Position numbers and translations under genes: made by a program. The notes beneath the pieces were generated by a model. The model was not told where the DNA came from, made no database searches, and saw nothing but the letters and a program-made list of their open reading frames with translations. Shown here in pieces: positions 18,678-26,454 of a stretch of 64,000 nt of DNA (positions are counted from its first letter, which is position 1; the number at the start of each line of letters is the position of its first letter). Source of the stretch: Umbribacter vaginalis (GTDB taxonomy: Bacteria; Actinomycetota; Coriobacteriia; Coriobacteriales; Eggerthellaceae); contig KQ959677.1 in NCBI GenBank assembly GCA_001552935.1, positions 23,994 to 87,993 of the forward strand, written 5' to 3'.

Positions 18678-18722
18678 TTATGGGGGTATTTATTGTTAAA
18701 TATACGATTTATACCCCCATAA
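18678..18722. repeat. 12-bp perfect inverted repeat
   Basis: TTATGGGGGTAT (18678-18689) and ATACCCCCATAA (18711-18722) flank a 21-base AT-rich spacer. It sits between the gene remnant and the guaA-like core at 18735. It may be an element end or a terminator. Confidence 0.5.
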
Positions 18723-18734
18723 CTCGGATATTCT

Positions 18735-18745
18735 TATTCCCACTC
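18735..18745 (-). other. guaA-end-like attachment core, copy 4 (leftmost)
   Basis: TATTCCCACTC reads GAG TGG GAA TAA on the minus strand, the Glu-Trp-Glu-stop that ends GuaA. It differs by one base from the copies at 20284 and 23378. No matching flank is seen on its left, so it is the weakest copy. Confidence 0.5.
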
Positions 18746-18976
18746 GTTCACATGTGTTTACCGCCTGCGATGTGACGGGTCAGGTCGTCTGGCCTGAAAT
18801 TAAAGTACTATAGACATGTATCGGGGATGATGAAACATAGCTTTTCTCCATCCCGAGGCAAAGAAAGACACCTGTAAAAAGGGAGAGTAGGTCTCTTTCA
18901 CATATAATTCTGGAAACTTTTCTTTAATTTTGTACGCCTGTCGTAATCTTGCCACGCTCCATAAGGAGAATTTCCA

Positions 18977-19243
18977 ATGATTTTGTCGTATATCGGCAAT
19001 TTCGCGACTCGATCAAAAAAAATCGTCAAACAGGACACCAGCCTGCCTGACGAAGGTCGCGTTGTTGTCTCCATGCTTTCCTTAAAGCTTCCCTACTGCA
19101 TTTTGATCAATCTCGAATGTATCAATTTGAGGAGCGGGCAGTATCAGGGGCCCAGTAATAAGTGCCACGCCAACAGACTGTGGAATGCTCGAGCTTCACC
19201 CAACCGTGTGTTTCGATACTCCTTGCGTTTTCTGAAACTGTGA
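18977..19243 (+). CDS. Possible small protein, unknown
   Basis: 88 codons starting MILSYIGNFATRSKKIVKQD. The only support is a good ribosome-binding site (AAGGAG eight bases before the ATG). The C-terminal half looks unlike a protein (many Arg, Asn and Cys codons, no hydrophobic pattern), so it may be a truncated gene running into unrelated DNA. The rest of 18746-19384 holds nothing I can identify. Confidence 0.25.
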   Translation: MILSYIGNFATRSKKIVKQDTSLPDEGRVVVSMLSLKLPYCILINLECINLRSGQYQGPSNKCHANRLWNARASPNRVFRYSLRFLKL

Positions 19244-19384
19244 GATAATGGATCGAGTAGGGGGTGCGGTAATCCTGGATGATTAAGCAGCATCTCAAAC
19301 GGAGTTGTTGACGGTTCTTTCTGGTCTCAGCCGAAGAGGCAAGATCGACTATTAATTGCAGTCCAACCGAGAAAGGCTGAAAGA

Positions 19385-19963
19385 ATGGACGACGAGGAGC
19401 TCGGCCTGCCAAAGCCGAAAAAATACGAAGGCGAACGATTCTCAGCCTTGGATTACAAGACGGAAGAATACGCGGAGGTGCAGACGCTCGGTGAGGCTAT
19501 CACCTTAAGGGGCGACAAGGCGTTCCTCAGGGATGTGACCCCTGATGACTTTCTGGACGACACCCCGCCGGGTGTCGAGAAAATCGGAATCGCGGACCTT
19601 TGGTCTGATTCCACCTGGGAGAAAGGTGAAACTGAACGTAACGTCGATCTCGAGAGGTCGGCGGCCTCTCTTAAGGCGGGCGATCTGCTTAAGGTGCGCC
19701 CGTGCTCGGAGGACATCAGCGAATGGGGCTACAGGTTCCACCTGGTTGATGGAACCACGCTGCCATACGAGCCCTACCATGATTACGACGACCAGCTTTT
19801 TGAGGATGCTCTCGAGAACCTGTTCAGCGGCGAATGGCTTGCTTGCCGTGTTAGAGAGGTATCCTGCTTCGGAGAAGATGGTATCGAGGTCGACCCTAAG
19901 TTCTGCTGGCGAGTTTATTCATGCAAGGTCACGGTGTATCGCTGTGGTTCTGCGAAGCTATAA
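19385..19963 (+). CDS. Hypothetical acidic protein
   Basis: 192 residues, not recognised. It is strongly acidic (MDDEELGLPKPKKYEGERFS at the start), predicted soluble, with a C-terminal half rich in aromatic residues (DGTTLPYEPYHDYDDQLFED). GAGAAAGG lies upstream of the ATG with longer than usual spacing. Codon use is GC-rich and consistent with a Coriobacteriia gene, unlike the AT-rich genes to its left. It is the only plausible gene of the segment between the cores at 18735 and 20284, and it is followed by a terminator at 20149. Confidence 0.6.
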   Translation: MDDEELGLPKPKKYEGERFSALDYKTEEYAEVQTLGEAITLRGDKAFLRDVTPDDFLDDTPPGVEKIGIADLWSDSTWEKGETERNVDLERSAASLKAGDLLKVRPCSEDISEWGYRFHLVDGTTLPYEPYHDYDDQLFEDALENLFSGEWLACRVREVSCFGEDGIEVDPKFCWRVYSCKVTVYRCGSAKL

Positions 19964-20148
19964 GCTCCGGATTAGCACCGCGACATCCCGAATTGGTCGT
20001 GGATGCGTATCCACTTAACGCCCGATGTCTTGCAACTGCGGTTCATCTCGTGCACGAGGTCCTGTACTGCCGAGTACTCCGCTGTACCGCCCAGTAGGGA
20101 CAGACGGGAATAATTGGGTCTTTTTTTCCAGGTAGAGATGTAAAAAAG

Positions 20149-20184
20149 AAAGCCCTCAAACCAGAGGATTCGAGGGCTTTTATT
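20149..20184 (+). terminator. Rho-independent terminator
   Basis: AAAGCCCTC (20149-20157) pairs with GAGGGCTTT (20172-20180) and is followed by TATT. It ends transcription from the 192-residue gene and forms the start of the conserved segment-end layout (terminator, then TCGCTGG, then attachment core). Confidence 0.75.
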
Positions 20185-20191
20185 CCCAATA

Positions 20192-20294
20192 TTTCGCTGG
20201 TTGCTTTGCTCTGAGGCGATGCCGAAACAGTATCGGGCGATATTCGGCAGCACCAAAACGCGAGTTCAGAAGGCAGTTCCCGTTACTCCCACTC
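20192..20294. other. Segment end with guaA-like attachment core, copy 3
   Basis: TTTCGCTGGTTGCTTTG at 20192-20208 mirrors TCGCTGG(C/T)GGCTTTG in the blocks before 23378 and 28130. The segment ends in TACTCCCACTC (20284-20294), which reads GAG TGG GAG TAA on the minus strand (GuaA C-terminus EWE-stop). Between them, TATCG-GG-CGATA (20230-20241) lies inside a GCCGAA/TTCGGC inverted repeat. Confidence 0.6.
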
Positions 20295-20397
20295 GACAAA
20301 TTCAAGTATATGAGGAAGTATTTCTCTTGAATTTACAGGTAAAATATTCGCAAATTTGCTAATATTTTACCTGCTATTTTCGGCTGTCAATTTTCTT

Positions 20398-20414
20398 AGT
20401 ATCAAAATAGTATC
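20398..20414 (+). repeat. AGTATC direct repeat, copy 2
   Basis: AGTATCAAAATAGTATC repeats the 16613-16629 arrangement (two AGTATC, 11-base period). It lies about 100 bases from the core at 20284, where arm-type recombinase sites would be expected. Confidence 0.5.
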
Positions 20415-20434
20415 ACAAGAGGCTGGAAAATGCA

Positions 20435-20466
20435 ACAGAATTATGTGGAGCTCTACATAATTCTGT
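20435..20466 (-). terminator. Hairpin downstream of tet(W)
   Basis: ACAGAATTATGT (20435-20446) and ACATAATTCTGT (20455-20466) are perfect 12-base arms, with a GAGCTC palindrome in the loop. It stands 21 bases past the tet(W) stop codon and is its probable terminator. Confidence 0.65.
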
Positions 20467-20487
20467 AACCTTCTTTGCTGTGGTGTA

Positions 20488-22407
20488 TCAAGTAATCTTA
20501 CTGAACATATGGCGCACCTTGTCCAGGCGGCTGTTTGGACGGCGGGGCTGGATGACCGGCTCGCCGACAGCGGCCTGATACCCTTTCAGTTCTGTAAGAC
20601 ATACGCTCCGCCCGTTGGTGTAAAAGGCCAGATCAGTACGGTATGCCTGTATATAGCGGGCGGGAATTTCGCCAGTAAAGACAACTTCATCCTTTTTTAC
20701 CTGGGCCGTTTCGATAGCGGCACAGTATTTTGGCGCATCGTGATAAGCCCTGGAAAGGTATTCCTGGGGCGCATAGAGGGTGAACGAGAGATAAGGTTCC
20801 AGCAACTGCGTTCCTGATTTCTTCAATGCCTGTTCCAATACAATCGGGGCCAATGAGCGAAAATCCGCCGGCGTGCTGACCGGGCTATAATAAAGCCCGT
20901 ATTCAAAGCAAATCTTACAGTCCGTTACGTTCCAGCCGCACAAGCCTTGTTCCAGCCCGTAACGGATACCATCCATGACAGCGTTTTGAAAACTCTGGTT
21001 CAAGTATCCCAGGGAAACCCGGCTCTCGTATTGTACACCGGAGCCAAGCGGGAGCGGCGTAACAGACAGTCCGATGGATGCCCAAAATGGGTTGGGCGGC
21101 ACCTCAATATGGATAGTGTGGCTGGCTGCTTTGAGCGGCCGCTCTAAATAAATGACGGTAGGTTCCTTCACCGCTGTTTCAATCTTGTACTTTTCTGCCA
21201 GCAAAGCGGAAACAACCTCCAACTGCACCCGGCCCAAAAAAGAAAGAATGATCTCATGGGTGATGGAATCCACCTCGTAGCGCAAAAGCGGGTCAGTATC
21301 CGCAATTTGCGTAAGAGCGTCCAGCAGCCGTTCTCTTTGCGCTGCCGTTTTCGGCGTGATCGCCGTCCGCAGCATGGGGAGGGGGGCATCGCACCACCTT
21401 TCACGAGGAAGCCGGGTGTTGTCCCCTAATACGTCGTTTAATCCCACGCTGTCGCTGGGAAGGATGACAATTTCGCCCTTGTGGGCGGTGTCTGTCCGAA
21501 CAATCTCCCCTTTGGATGGAATACGCATCTCTGTGATTTTCAGCTTTTCTCTCCCGGCCAGGGCCACCGTATCCCGCAGGCGCAGCGTTCCGCTGTATAG
21601 CCGCAGATAGATAAGCCGCTGGTCACAATCTGTATACTCCACCTTGAAAACGTTGCCGCATAGGGCGGCGCTCCCCTGTTCCCCAATCGGTTGGAACAGC
21701 CCTGTCACCGCATCCATCAACGGTTGAATGCCAAGGCCCTTTTTGGCGCTGCCGTGATAGACCGGGAATAGGGAGGCGTCTTGAACCCGCCGCTGTTCCT
21801 CCTGCGCAAGTTCTTCCCGGCTGATTGGTTCTCCTGCGATATATTTTTCCAATAATTCATCGTTATTTTCGATGACCGCATCCCATGCTTCTATGTCGGT
21901 ATTTTCATCCAGGACTATTTCCGGGGACAGCGACACCGTCTGCTTGATGATAATATCGGCGGAGAGCTTATCCCGAACAGACTGATACACACCCTGCAAA
22001 TCAACGCCAGCCTGGTCGATTTTGTTGATAAAGATAACGGTGGGAATGTTCATTTTCCGCAGGGCATAGAACAGAATACGGGTCTGGGCCTGCACACCAT
22101 CTTTAGCGGAGATCACCAAGATAGCCCCATCTAAAACGGCCAAAGAGCGGTACACCTCCGCCAAAAAATCCATGTGGCCGGGCGTATCCACTATGTTGAC
22201 TTTACATCTGCGTCACAGGAAGGAAGTGACTGCCGCTTGAATGGTAATCCCACGCTGCCGCTCCAACAGCATGGTGTCCGTCCTCGTTGTCCCTTTTTCG
22301 ACGCTCCCCGGTTCTGAAATGGCTCCGCTGGCATACAGCAGGCTTTCAGTCAGTGTCGTCTTGCCGGCGTCTACATGGGCAAGAATCCCGATATTGATTA
22401 TATTCAT
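20488..22407 (-). pseudogene. tet(W): tet(W) ribosomal protection gene with internal stop codon
   Basis: From the ATG at 22407 to the stop at 20488 the frame is 640 codons, the exact length of Tet(W) (639 residues), and the translation follows Tet(W) as I remember it nearly throughout. The GTPase P-loop AHVDAGKT, the DTPGHMDFL box, the NKID box and the C-terminal domain IV are all there. Codon 65 (22213-22215), normally TGG for Trp in SFQWHRCK, is TGA; neighbouring codons also differ (Gln to Leu before, His to Arg after). No base is gained or lost. Translation should stop after 64 residues; restart at the GTG at 22191 would lack the P-loop. Unless the base is a sequencing error, the gene is inactive. 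Confidence 0.9.
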
Positions 22408-22438
22408 GTCTATCCTCCATACAAGGCCCAAATGGGCG

Positions 22439-22477
22439 CAAAAATCCCCAGCGGCTAATACTTTTACCGCTGGGGAT
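22439..22477 (-). terminator. tet leader attenuator hairpin
   Basis: On the minus strand ATCCCCAGCGG (22477-22467) pairs with CCGCTGGGGAT (22454-22444) and is followed by five T. This is the hairpin known from tet(M)/tet(W)-type leaders, where transcription stops unless ribosomes are slowed by tetracycline. The GGGCGC to TTTGGGCC stretch after it is also conserved. Confidence 0.75.
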
Positions 22478-22528
22478 CATGACTTCGGACACACAAAAAC
22501 ACACACGGCTTACATAAGCTGCTGTCCG

Positions 22529-22615
22529 TCACGATATTTGCTTAAAAGGCAAAAGTATTCTTAAATTGGGTACAAAAACCAAGCCCCTGCAAGGGGCAAG
22601 CATTTTTGCGCCCAT
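22529..22615 (-). CDS. tet(W) leader peptide
   Basis: 28 codons from ATG 22615 (MGAKMLAPCRGLVFVPNLRI at the start) to TGA at 22529; a second ATG at 22603 is possible. The DNA segments GGTATTCTTAAATAAA and GTTTTTGTACCCAATTTAAG match the leader of Tn916-type tet(M) as I remember it. Its role would be to couple translation to the attenuator at 22439-22477. The leader seems intact although the resistance gene is broken. Confidence 0.6.
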   Translation of the reverse strand: MGAKMLAPCRGLVFVPNLRILLPFKQIS

Positions 22616-22741
22616 TATCAAATTTTATTTAAGAATACCTTGCCGCATATTTGGTAGACTCCTCAAATCAGGATAATAACAGTATATCATAGTGCGCTCT
22701 AAAAAACAAGAAATTATTTTACCCGATTCCCCAAATAAAAC

Positions 22742-22774
22742 TGGAGGGCATTCACTGGAACACCCTCCATTTTT
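22742..22774 (+). terminator. Rho-independent terminator
   Basis: TGGAGGG (22742-22748) pairs with CCCTCCA (22763-22769) and runs into five T. It lies at the upstream edge of the conserved tet(W) leader region and would end transcription entering from the left. It marks the limit of sequence recognisable as tet(W)-associated. Confidence 0.65.
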
Positions 22775-22849
22775 GGTGATTATCGCAACCGAATCAGGAC
22801 GCCAGGCTAGGCGGTGAGCTCCGCTCGCACCTGCGTATGCTGAGTTTTT

Positions 22850-23216
22850 ACTCCCCATTGCATGCAAAGGCATTTTCGACGCACCCGGGGAGTAAATGAC
22901 GCAGTGGCTTACACGGCGGCACGCGGTAGTACGCCGCGGCATTTCCCCTGATTACTCCCGTTTTCATTGAGACGGAAAGATTCTTTACTCCCCATTAGCC
23001 ACCTGGGGTAACGCCGTACGGAGACCGCAAAAACGCCCATTGAGTTCGATTTGAGTTTCACAGGCCACGAGACGGTCCCGTTTTGCCCTCGGGGACAAAA
23101 AGCGCGCGTCTACTCACTCGGGATGAATCCTTACTCCCATTCCTCCGAATACCGCCCCGTGCCTTGCCGTCTTGAAATACGGGGAGTAAATGGCGAAATC
23201 GCAGGTGAAAGGGAGT
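22850..23216. repeat. Seven scattered ACTCCC(C)ATT / GGGGAGT motifs
   Basis: Forward copies start at 22850, 22954, 22987 and 23133; inverted copies lie at 22887-22893, 23181-23187 and 23211-23216. They share ACTCCCC with the guaA-type core TACTCCCACTC. Such a cluster within 550 bases of an attachment core resembles arm-type binding sites of a tyrosine recombinase. No gene is seen in 22775-23209. Confidence 0.5.
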
Positions 23217-23388
23217 AAAAAGGCAAAGAAAAAGCCTCCGTCCCAACATGGAAACGGAGGCTCGATAATCGGTTTTACTCACCAATGTCGCTGGCGGCTT
23301 TGCCGTGGCTCTCGTACGAAACGAAACTCAGCAGCACAGTGCGGCACTCAAAGATGCAGGTCAGAACCCTGTCAGCCTACTCCCACTC
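23210..23388. repeat. Segment-end block B with guaA-like core, copy 2
   Basis: About 180 bases nearly identical to 27962-28141. Shared parts in order: GGGAGTAAAA, a terminator with AGCCTCCGT arms (23233-23241 / 23254-23262), TCGCTGG(C/T)GGCTTTG, CTCTCGTACGAAACGAAACT, GTGCGGCACTCAAA, GCAGGTCAGAACCCT, and the core CTACTCCCACTC (23377-23388). On the minus strand the core again reads EWE-stop. The two blocks bound a 4.75-kb segment as direct repeats. Confidence 0.85.
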
Positions 23389-23901
23389 GGTGGTTATAGT
23401 TTTGCCGTCTCGTCACTCCAGTTGCACCCAGTTTTCGGCGGCATCTCGAAGTGAGTGCCGCTGAATGACGCGACGTCGCGTTTCATCGGCTTCGGAGACA
23501 AAAGCTGGGACAACTTCAAAAACCATTTTCAAACTCAGAGTATTGAGTTTTTATTTTTGTCCCAAGGGGCACGGAGAGCCGCCTTTGGAGGCTCGATATC
23601 GCCGAAAAACGCCCGTTTTGAAACTCAACCGCCTTTGAGCCTGCAAACCACCAGCTTCAACAGTAAGTGAGTCGACGCGGGTGGCTTACGAGCCGTTCAC
23701 AAAACCGCAGGCCACAGGTCTTTGTCAACGATAAGCAAAGTGAATAGTCTCAGGTGGCTTGCCCATGAGTTGGCGTAAGCCTGTTTAGCAAAAGGCTAAT
23801 CGGACACGACAGGCCGCCCGCATGGCGACGGCGTTTCCCGTGCGGGCACAAACAGCCCTGCGTGCCCTGTCGCGCGATATCCCAATGCGACGTTCAGAAC
23901 C

Positions 23902-24171
23902 CTACCCGCCAAGCAGCCACCTCGCGAAATTCAGCACGAGCACGCCCTCCCGGGTATGGGGCTCATGCCTCGTGCGAGTGATGAGAATCTTCGGGAATGC
24001 ATCCCCGATGGATAGAATCGGCGCAATCTCCCTCTCGAGCGTCGAATCGGCGCCGATATCGTCGCTCACATACACTTTCCTTCCCGGTTTCGAAACTTGG
24101 AAGGCAGTATGCGCAAGGATGCGTCGAGGTGCGATCCCAGTCGTACCATGCCAGCAGAGATGTCGAGGCAC
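23902..24171 (-). pseudogene. C-terminal remnant of a DUF4143-type ATPase
   Basis: The frame from 24171 to 23902 ends with TLEREIAPILSIGDAFPKIL (about residue 44 onward) and then REGVLVLNFARWLLGG. This is the typical end of archaeal/bacterial AAA ATPases with a DUF4143 domain (the ER-E-x-L-x-x-I-x-D-x-F/Y-P-K pattern and the final hydrophobic WLL). The ATPase core and most of DUF4143 are missing; a stop codon interrupts the frame at about 24180. A decayed gene of the island. Confidence 0.55.
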
Positions 24172-24473
24172 ATTCGTTCATGCTGCAATGCGGGCATCGG
24201 AGATGAAAAACAGCCCGTCGGGTAGTCATGGGCGTGCGGGAGCCCGCATCAGTAACCTGCCTCCTCGGTTGTCCCTTCTTTGCATGGTCGTCTACATAAA
24301 GGAGGAACCAGCCATGCAGATCAGCATGCTTGCCCTTCTTGGGTCACGGACCGGGGAGGCGAGGGCCTCCGTCGGGACCGCCCCGAGCAACCGGCATATC
24401 CAAGGAATGACAAGGCTCGATCGCTGTGCTGGTCAGGATGCCGAAGCGGGCCGTCCGCCAATCGGAATGCGGG

Positions 24474-24670
24474 TCAGGATGCTGCAACGTGATTCCAGCT
24501 GCAGGATACGGCTCCTTTGCGGTTGCCGCAAAACCTGCTGGCAACATTCTTACTATCCGAATGATGTACGCATCCCTTGGGATCGTTTCGCCTGACCAGG
24601 GCCATCTTCAGCGCCTCATCGGCCAGCTCGGCAGGCGCCTCTTCCACGCGTAATAGCCCTGGCGGGTCAC
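24474..24670 (-). mobile_element. IS3-family transposase remnant
   Basis: On the minus strand one frame reads VTRQGYYAWKRR (from 24670), the start of an IS3 OrfB. The next frame continues with ELADEALKMALVRR and HHSD, which matches the OrfB catalytic region (ALEMAL..R, then HHSDRG). About 150 residues between the two motifs are deleted and the part after HHSD is not recognisable. No terminal repeats are seen. A dead fragment. Confidence 0.55.
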
Positions 24671-24807
24671 CTATGCAACCAAAGATACAAAAGGAATCGA
24701 ATGGCCAGAGAGGATTGCCCTTACCGATGCTCGATTCTTGACAGGCAAACTCAAGCCGTGTTAATATTACATGGTTTGCCAGACCGAATTAACAAAGGAG
24801 GGGTGTC

Positions 24808-24843
24808 GTGGTTGGTCTTTTCCGCACGTGGATGAGCGCCTAG
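24808..24843 (+). CDS. Leader peptide upstream of the mef-like gene
   Basis: Eleven codons (MVGLFRTWMSA) from a GTG, preceded at ideal distance by AAAGGAGGGG (24794-24803), a stronger ribosome-binding site than that of the following gene. The stop codon is 3 bases before an intrinsic terminator (24847-24876). Short leader peptides that stall under macrolide control erm and mef/msr genes; this one does not match any leader I know. The role is inferred from layout. Confidence 0.6.
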   Translation: MVGLFRTWMSA

Positions 24844-24846
24844 AAA

Positions 24847-24876
24847 GCGGCGCTGTTGTGGCGTCGCGCTGTTTTT
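24847..24876 (+). terminator. Transcription attenuator before the mef-like gene
   Basis: GCGGCGC (24847-24853) pairs with GCGTCGC (24861-24867) over seven positions with one G-T wobble and a 7-base loop, followed by GCTGTTTTT. Its place directly after the leader peptide stop and 30 bases before the resistance gene is that of a ribosome-controlled attenuator. Confidence 0.65.
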
Positions 24877-24906
24877 CTGCACGCCATTTCACGATTGGAC
24901 ATAACC

Positions 24907-26193
24907 ATGATATTTGAAACCTCTCGGGGCAGGTCTGTTCTGCTGTGCCATTCATGGCAATTCAAGCTTTGTTTCGTATGGGGCGGGGAGCTCGTTTCGA
25001 CATTGACGAGTTCGATTCTCCAAATGGGTCTTATTTGGCATCTCGCCCTCACGACAGGGTCGTCTTCTCTCCTCTCCTTAGCATCGCTGGCAGGCTTTCT
25101 GCCGATTGCTTTGTTCGGAATCCTTGCGGGCGCCGTTGTCGACAGACTGCCTTTGAAACGTGTCCTCATCGGCGCCGACCTCTTCATTGCCGCGGTGGGT
25201 GCCGCCTTGGCGATTGCCTCGTTGGCCGGCAGCTTACCTGCATGGCTAATTCTCATCGCCCTGTTTCTCCGTGCAGTTGGTACTTCGTTCTACACGCCAG
25301 CCTCCCAATCTCTCACGCCCCATCTCGCCCCGCCAGAGCATCTCGTTCGCCTATCGGGGGTGACTCAGGCGATTCAGTCCGGCGGATACATTCTTGGCGC
25401 CGCGCTTGCAGCAGTGATTTATCCCGTGGCGGGCATTACCGCTATGATTGTCCTCGACGTGCTGGGAGCGCTTTTCGCTTCTTTAGCCGTCCTCGCCGCA
25501 CAGATAGACGCAGGGGGCCTCGATGAAGCCGACCGCAGCTTGTCCTTTTCCAATAAGGTTCGAGAGCTCTTCTCTGAGATTTCGGACGGCTACAAGCTGA
25601 TTAGGGAGTACAGGGGGCTGTTCGCCCTTCTTTGGTGCGGGTTCGTCTTCGCTTTCGCGTTCTCTCCGCTCGCGGCATTGTTCCCAATAATGACCTTGGG
25701 GCATTTTGGCGGTAGCACGGGGGATGCCGCTTTGGTGGAAATCCTTTTTTCTGCAGGCATGCTGGCTGGGTCCGGCATTTTGGCGGCCACGGGAGGGTTC
25801 CGCAATAGGTCGTTCACCATGGTCGCCGCGATTGCCGGCTTCGGCATTGCCGCAATCGTATCCGGATCGCTCGGCCCGTCATTGTTCGCTGCTTTCCTGC
25901 CGGTGAGCTTTCTTATGGGCGCATGCTCCCCGTTGTACGCGGGAACCCAGACTGCCCTTATGCAGGAGCAGATACCTCCTGAGTACCTAGGCCGCGTTTT
26001 CGGCCTCTACGGAACCATCATGGCGTGGGCCATGCCCATGGGCCTCGCAGCCCCCTCCGTTTTTGCGGATCTGCTTGGAGCTCCGTTATGGTTCGTCGGC
26101 TCTGGAGCGACCATGGTACTGCTTGCGATGGCTATGCTGCTTGCTCCGAGCGTCCGAAACGCGGGGAAAAGAGATACCGGGCAGATTCAATAG
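24907..26193 (+). CDS. Mef-like MFS macrolide efflux protein
   Basis: 428 residues from ATG 24907; Mef(A) has 405. About 12 membrane helices are visible. The N-terminus FVWGGELVSTLTSSILQMG (23-41) corresponds to TIWAGQAVSLITSAILQMA of Mef(A), and LAGFLPIALFGILAGAVVDR (61-80) holds MFS motif A with D79-R80. The end also follows Mef (PEYLGRVFGLYGTIMAWAMP). A longer frame from TTG 24856 would start inside the attenuator and is rejected. Expected role: proton-driven export of 14/15-membered macrolides, or support of the ABC-F protein encoded next. The protein is clearly divergent from Mef(A), so substrate is inference. Confidence 0.85.
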   Translation: MIFETSRGRSVLLCHSWQFKLCFVWGGELVSTLTSSILQMGLIWHLALTTGSSSLLSLASLAGFLPIALFGILAGAVVDRLPLKRVLIGADLFIAAVGAALAIASLAGSLPAWLILIALFLRAVGTSFYTPASQSLTPHLAPPEHLVRLSGVTQAIQSGGYILGAALAAVIYPVAGITAMIVLDVLGALFASLAVLAAQIDAGGLDEADRSLSFSNKVRELFSEISDGYKLIREYRGLFALLWCGFVFAFAFSPLAALFPIMTLGHFGGSTGDAALVEILFSAGMLAGSGILAATGGFRNRSFTMVAAIAGFGIAAIVSGSLGPSLFAAFLPVSFLMGACSPLYAGTQTALMQEQIPPEYLGRVFGLYGTIMAWAMPMGLAAPSVFADLLGAPLWFVGSGATMVLLAMAMLLAPSVRNAGKRDTGQIQ

Positions 26194-26454
26194 CCCAAGT
26201 ATTCGAAAAAAAGAGGCAGCAGCCATCGGTTCAAGCGTCAGCCTTCAAGCCCTTGCGACGACGAGGTATTGCACCGACATTCCGCATCGCGCTCCTTATT
26301 CGTCGCCAACTATCATTTTCGGATTTGCCGGCTTGCGCAAGGTCAAAACGCTCGCGCCGGCAATTGGGCAAAGGCGAAAAATCGACGTGAGCAATCTTTT
26401 TTGGCATGGCTGCGCTTCCAGTAAAACGCTAATACACAAAAGGCGGTTCAACCT

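Noticed and set aside
22189..22191. GTG in tet(W) as a functional restart site
   Set aside because: A product from there would lack the P-loop of the GTPase domain and has no ribosome-binding site, so it would not protect ribosomes.
22625..22942. 105-codon minus-strand frame upstream of tet(W)
   Set aside because: It covers the conserved tet leader upstream region and a terminator and shows no protein-like pattern.
23822..24595. Long plus-strand open frame of 257 codons
   Set aside because: No ribosome-binding site; composition rich in Arg, Ser, Cys; it runs antisense to the recognisable DUF4143 and IS3 remnants.
26406..26432. Eight-codon frame MAALPVKR before the msr-like gene as a second leader peptide
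   Set aside because: No clear ribosome-binding site and no hairpin between it and the gene; kept only as a remark.
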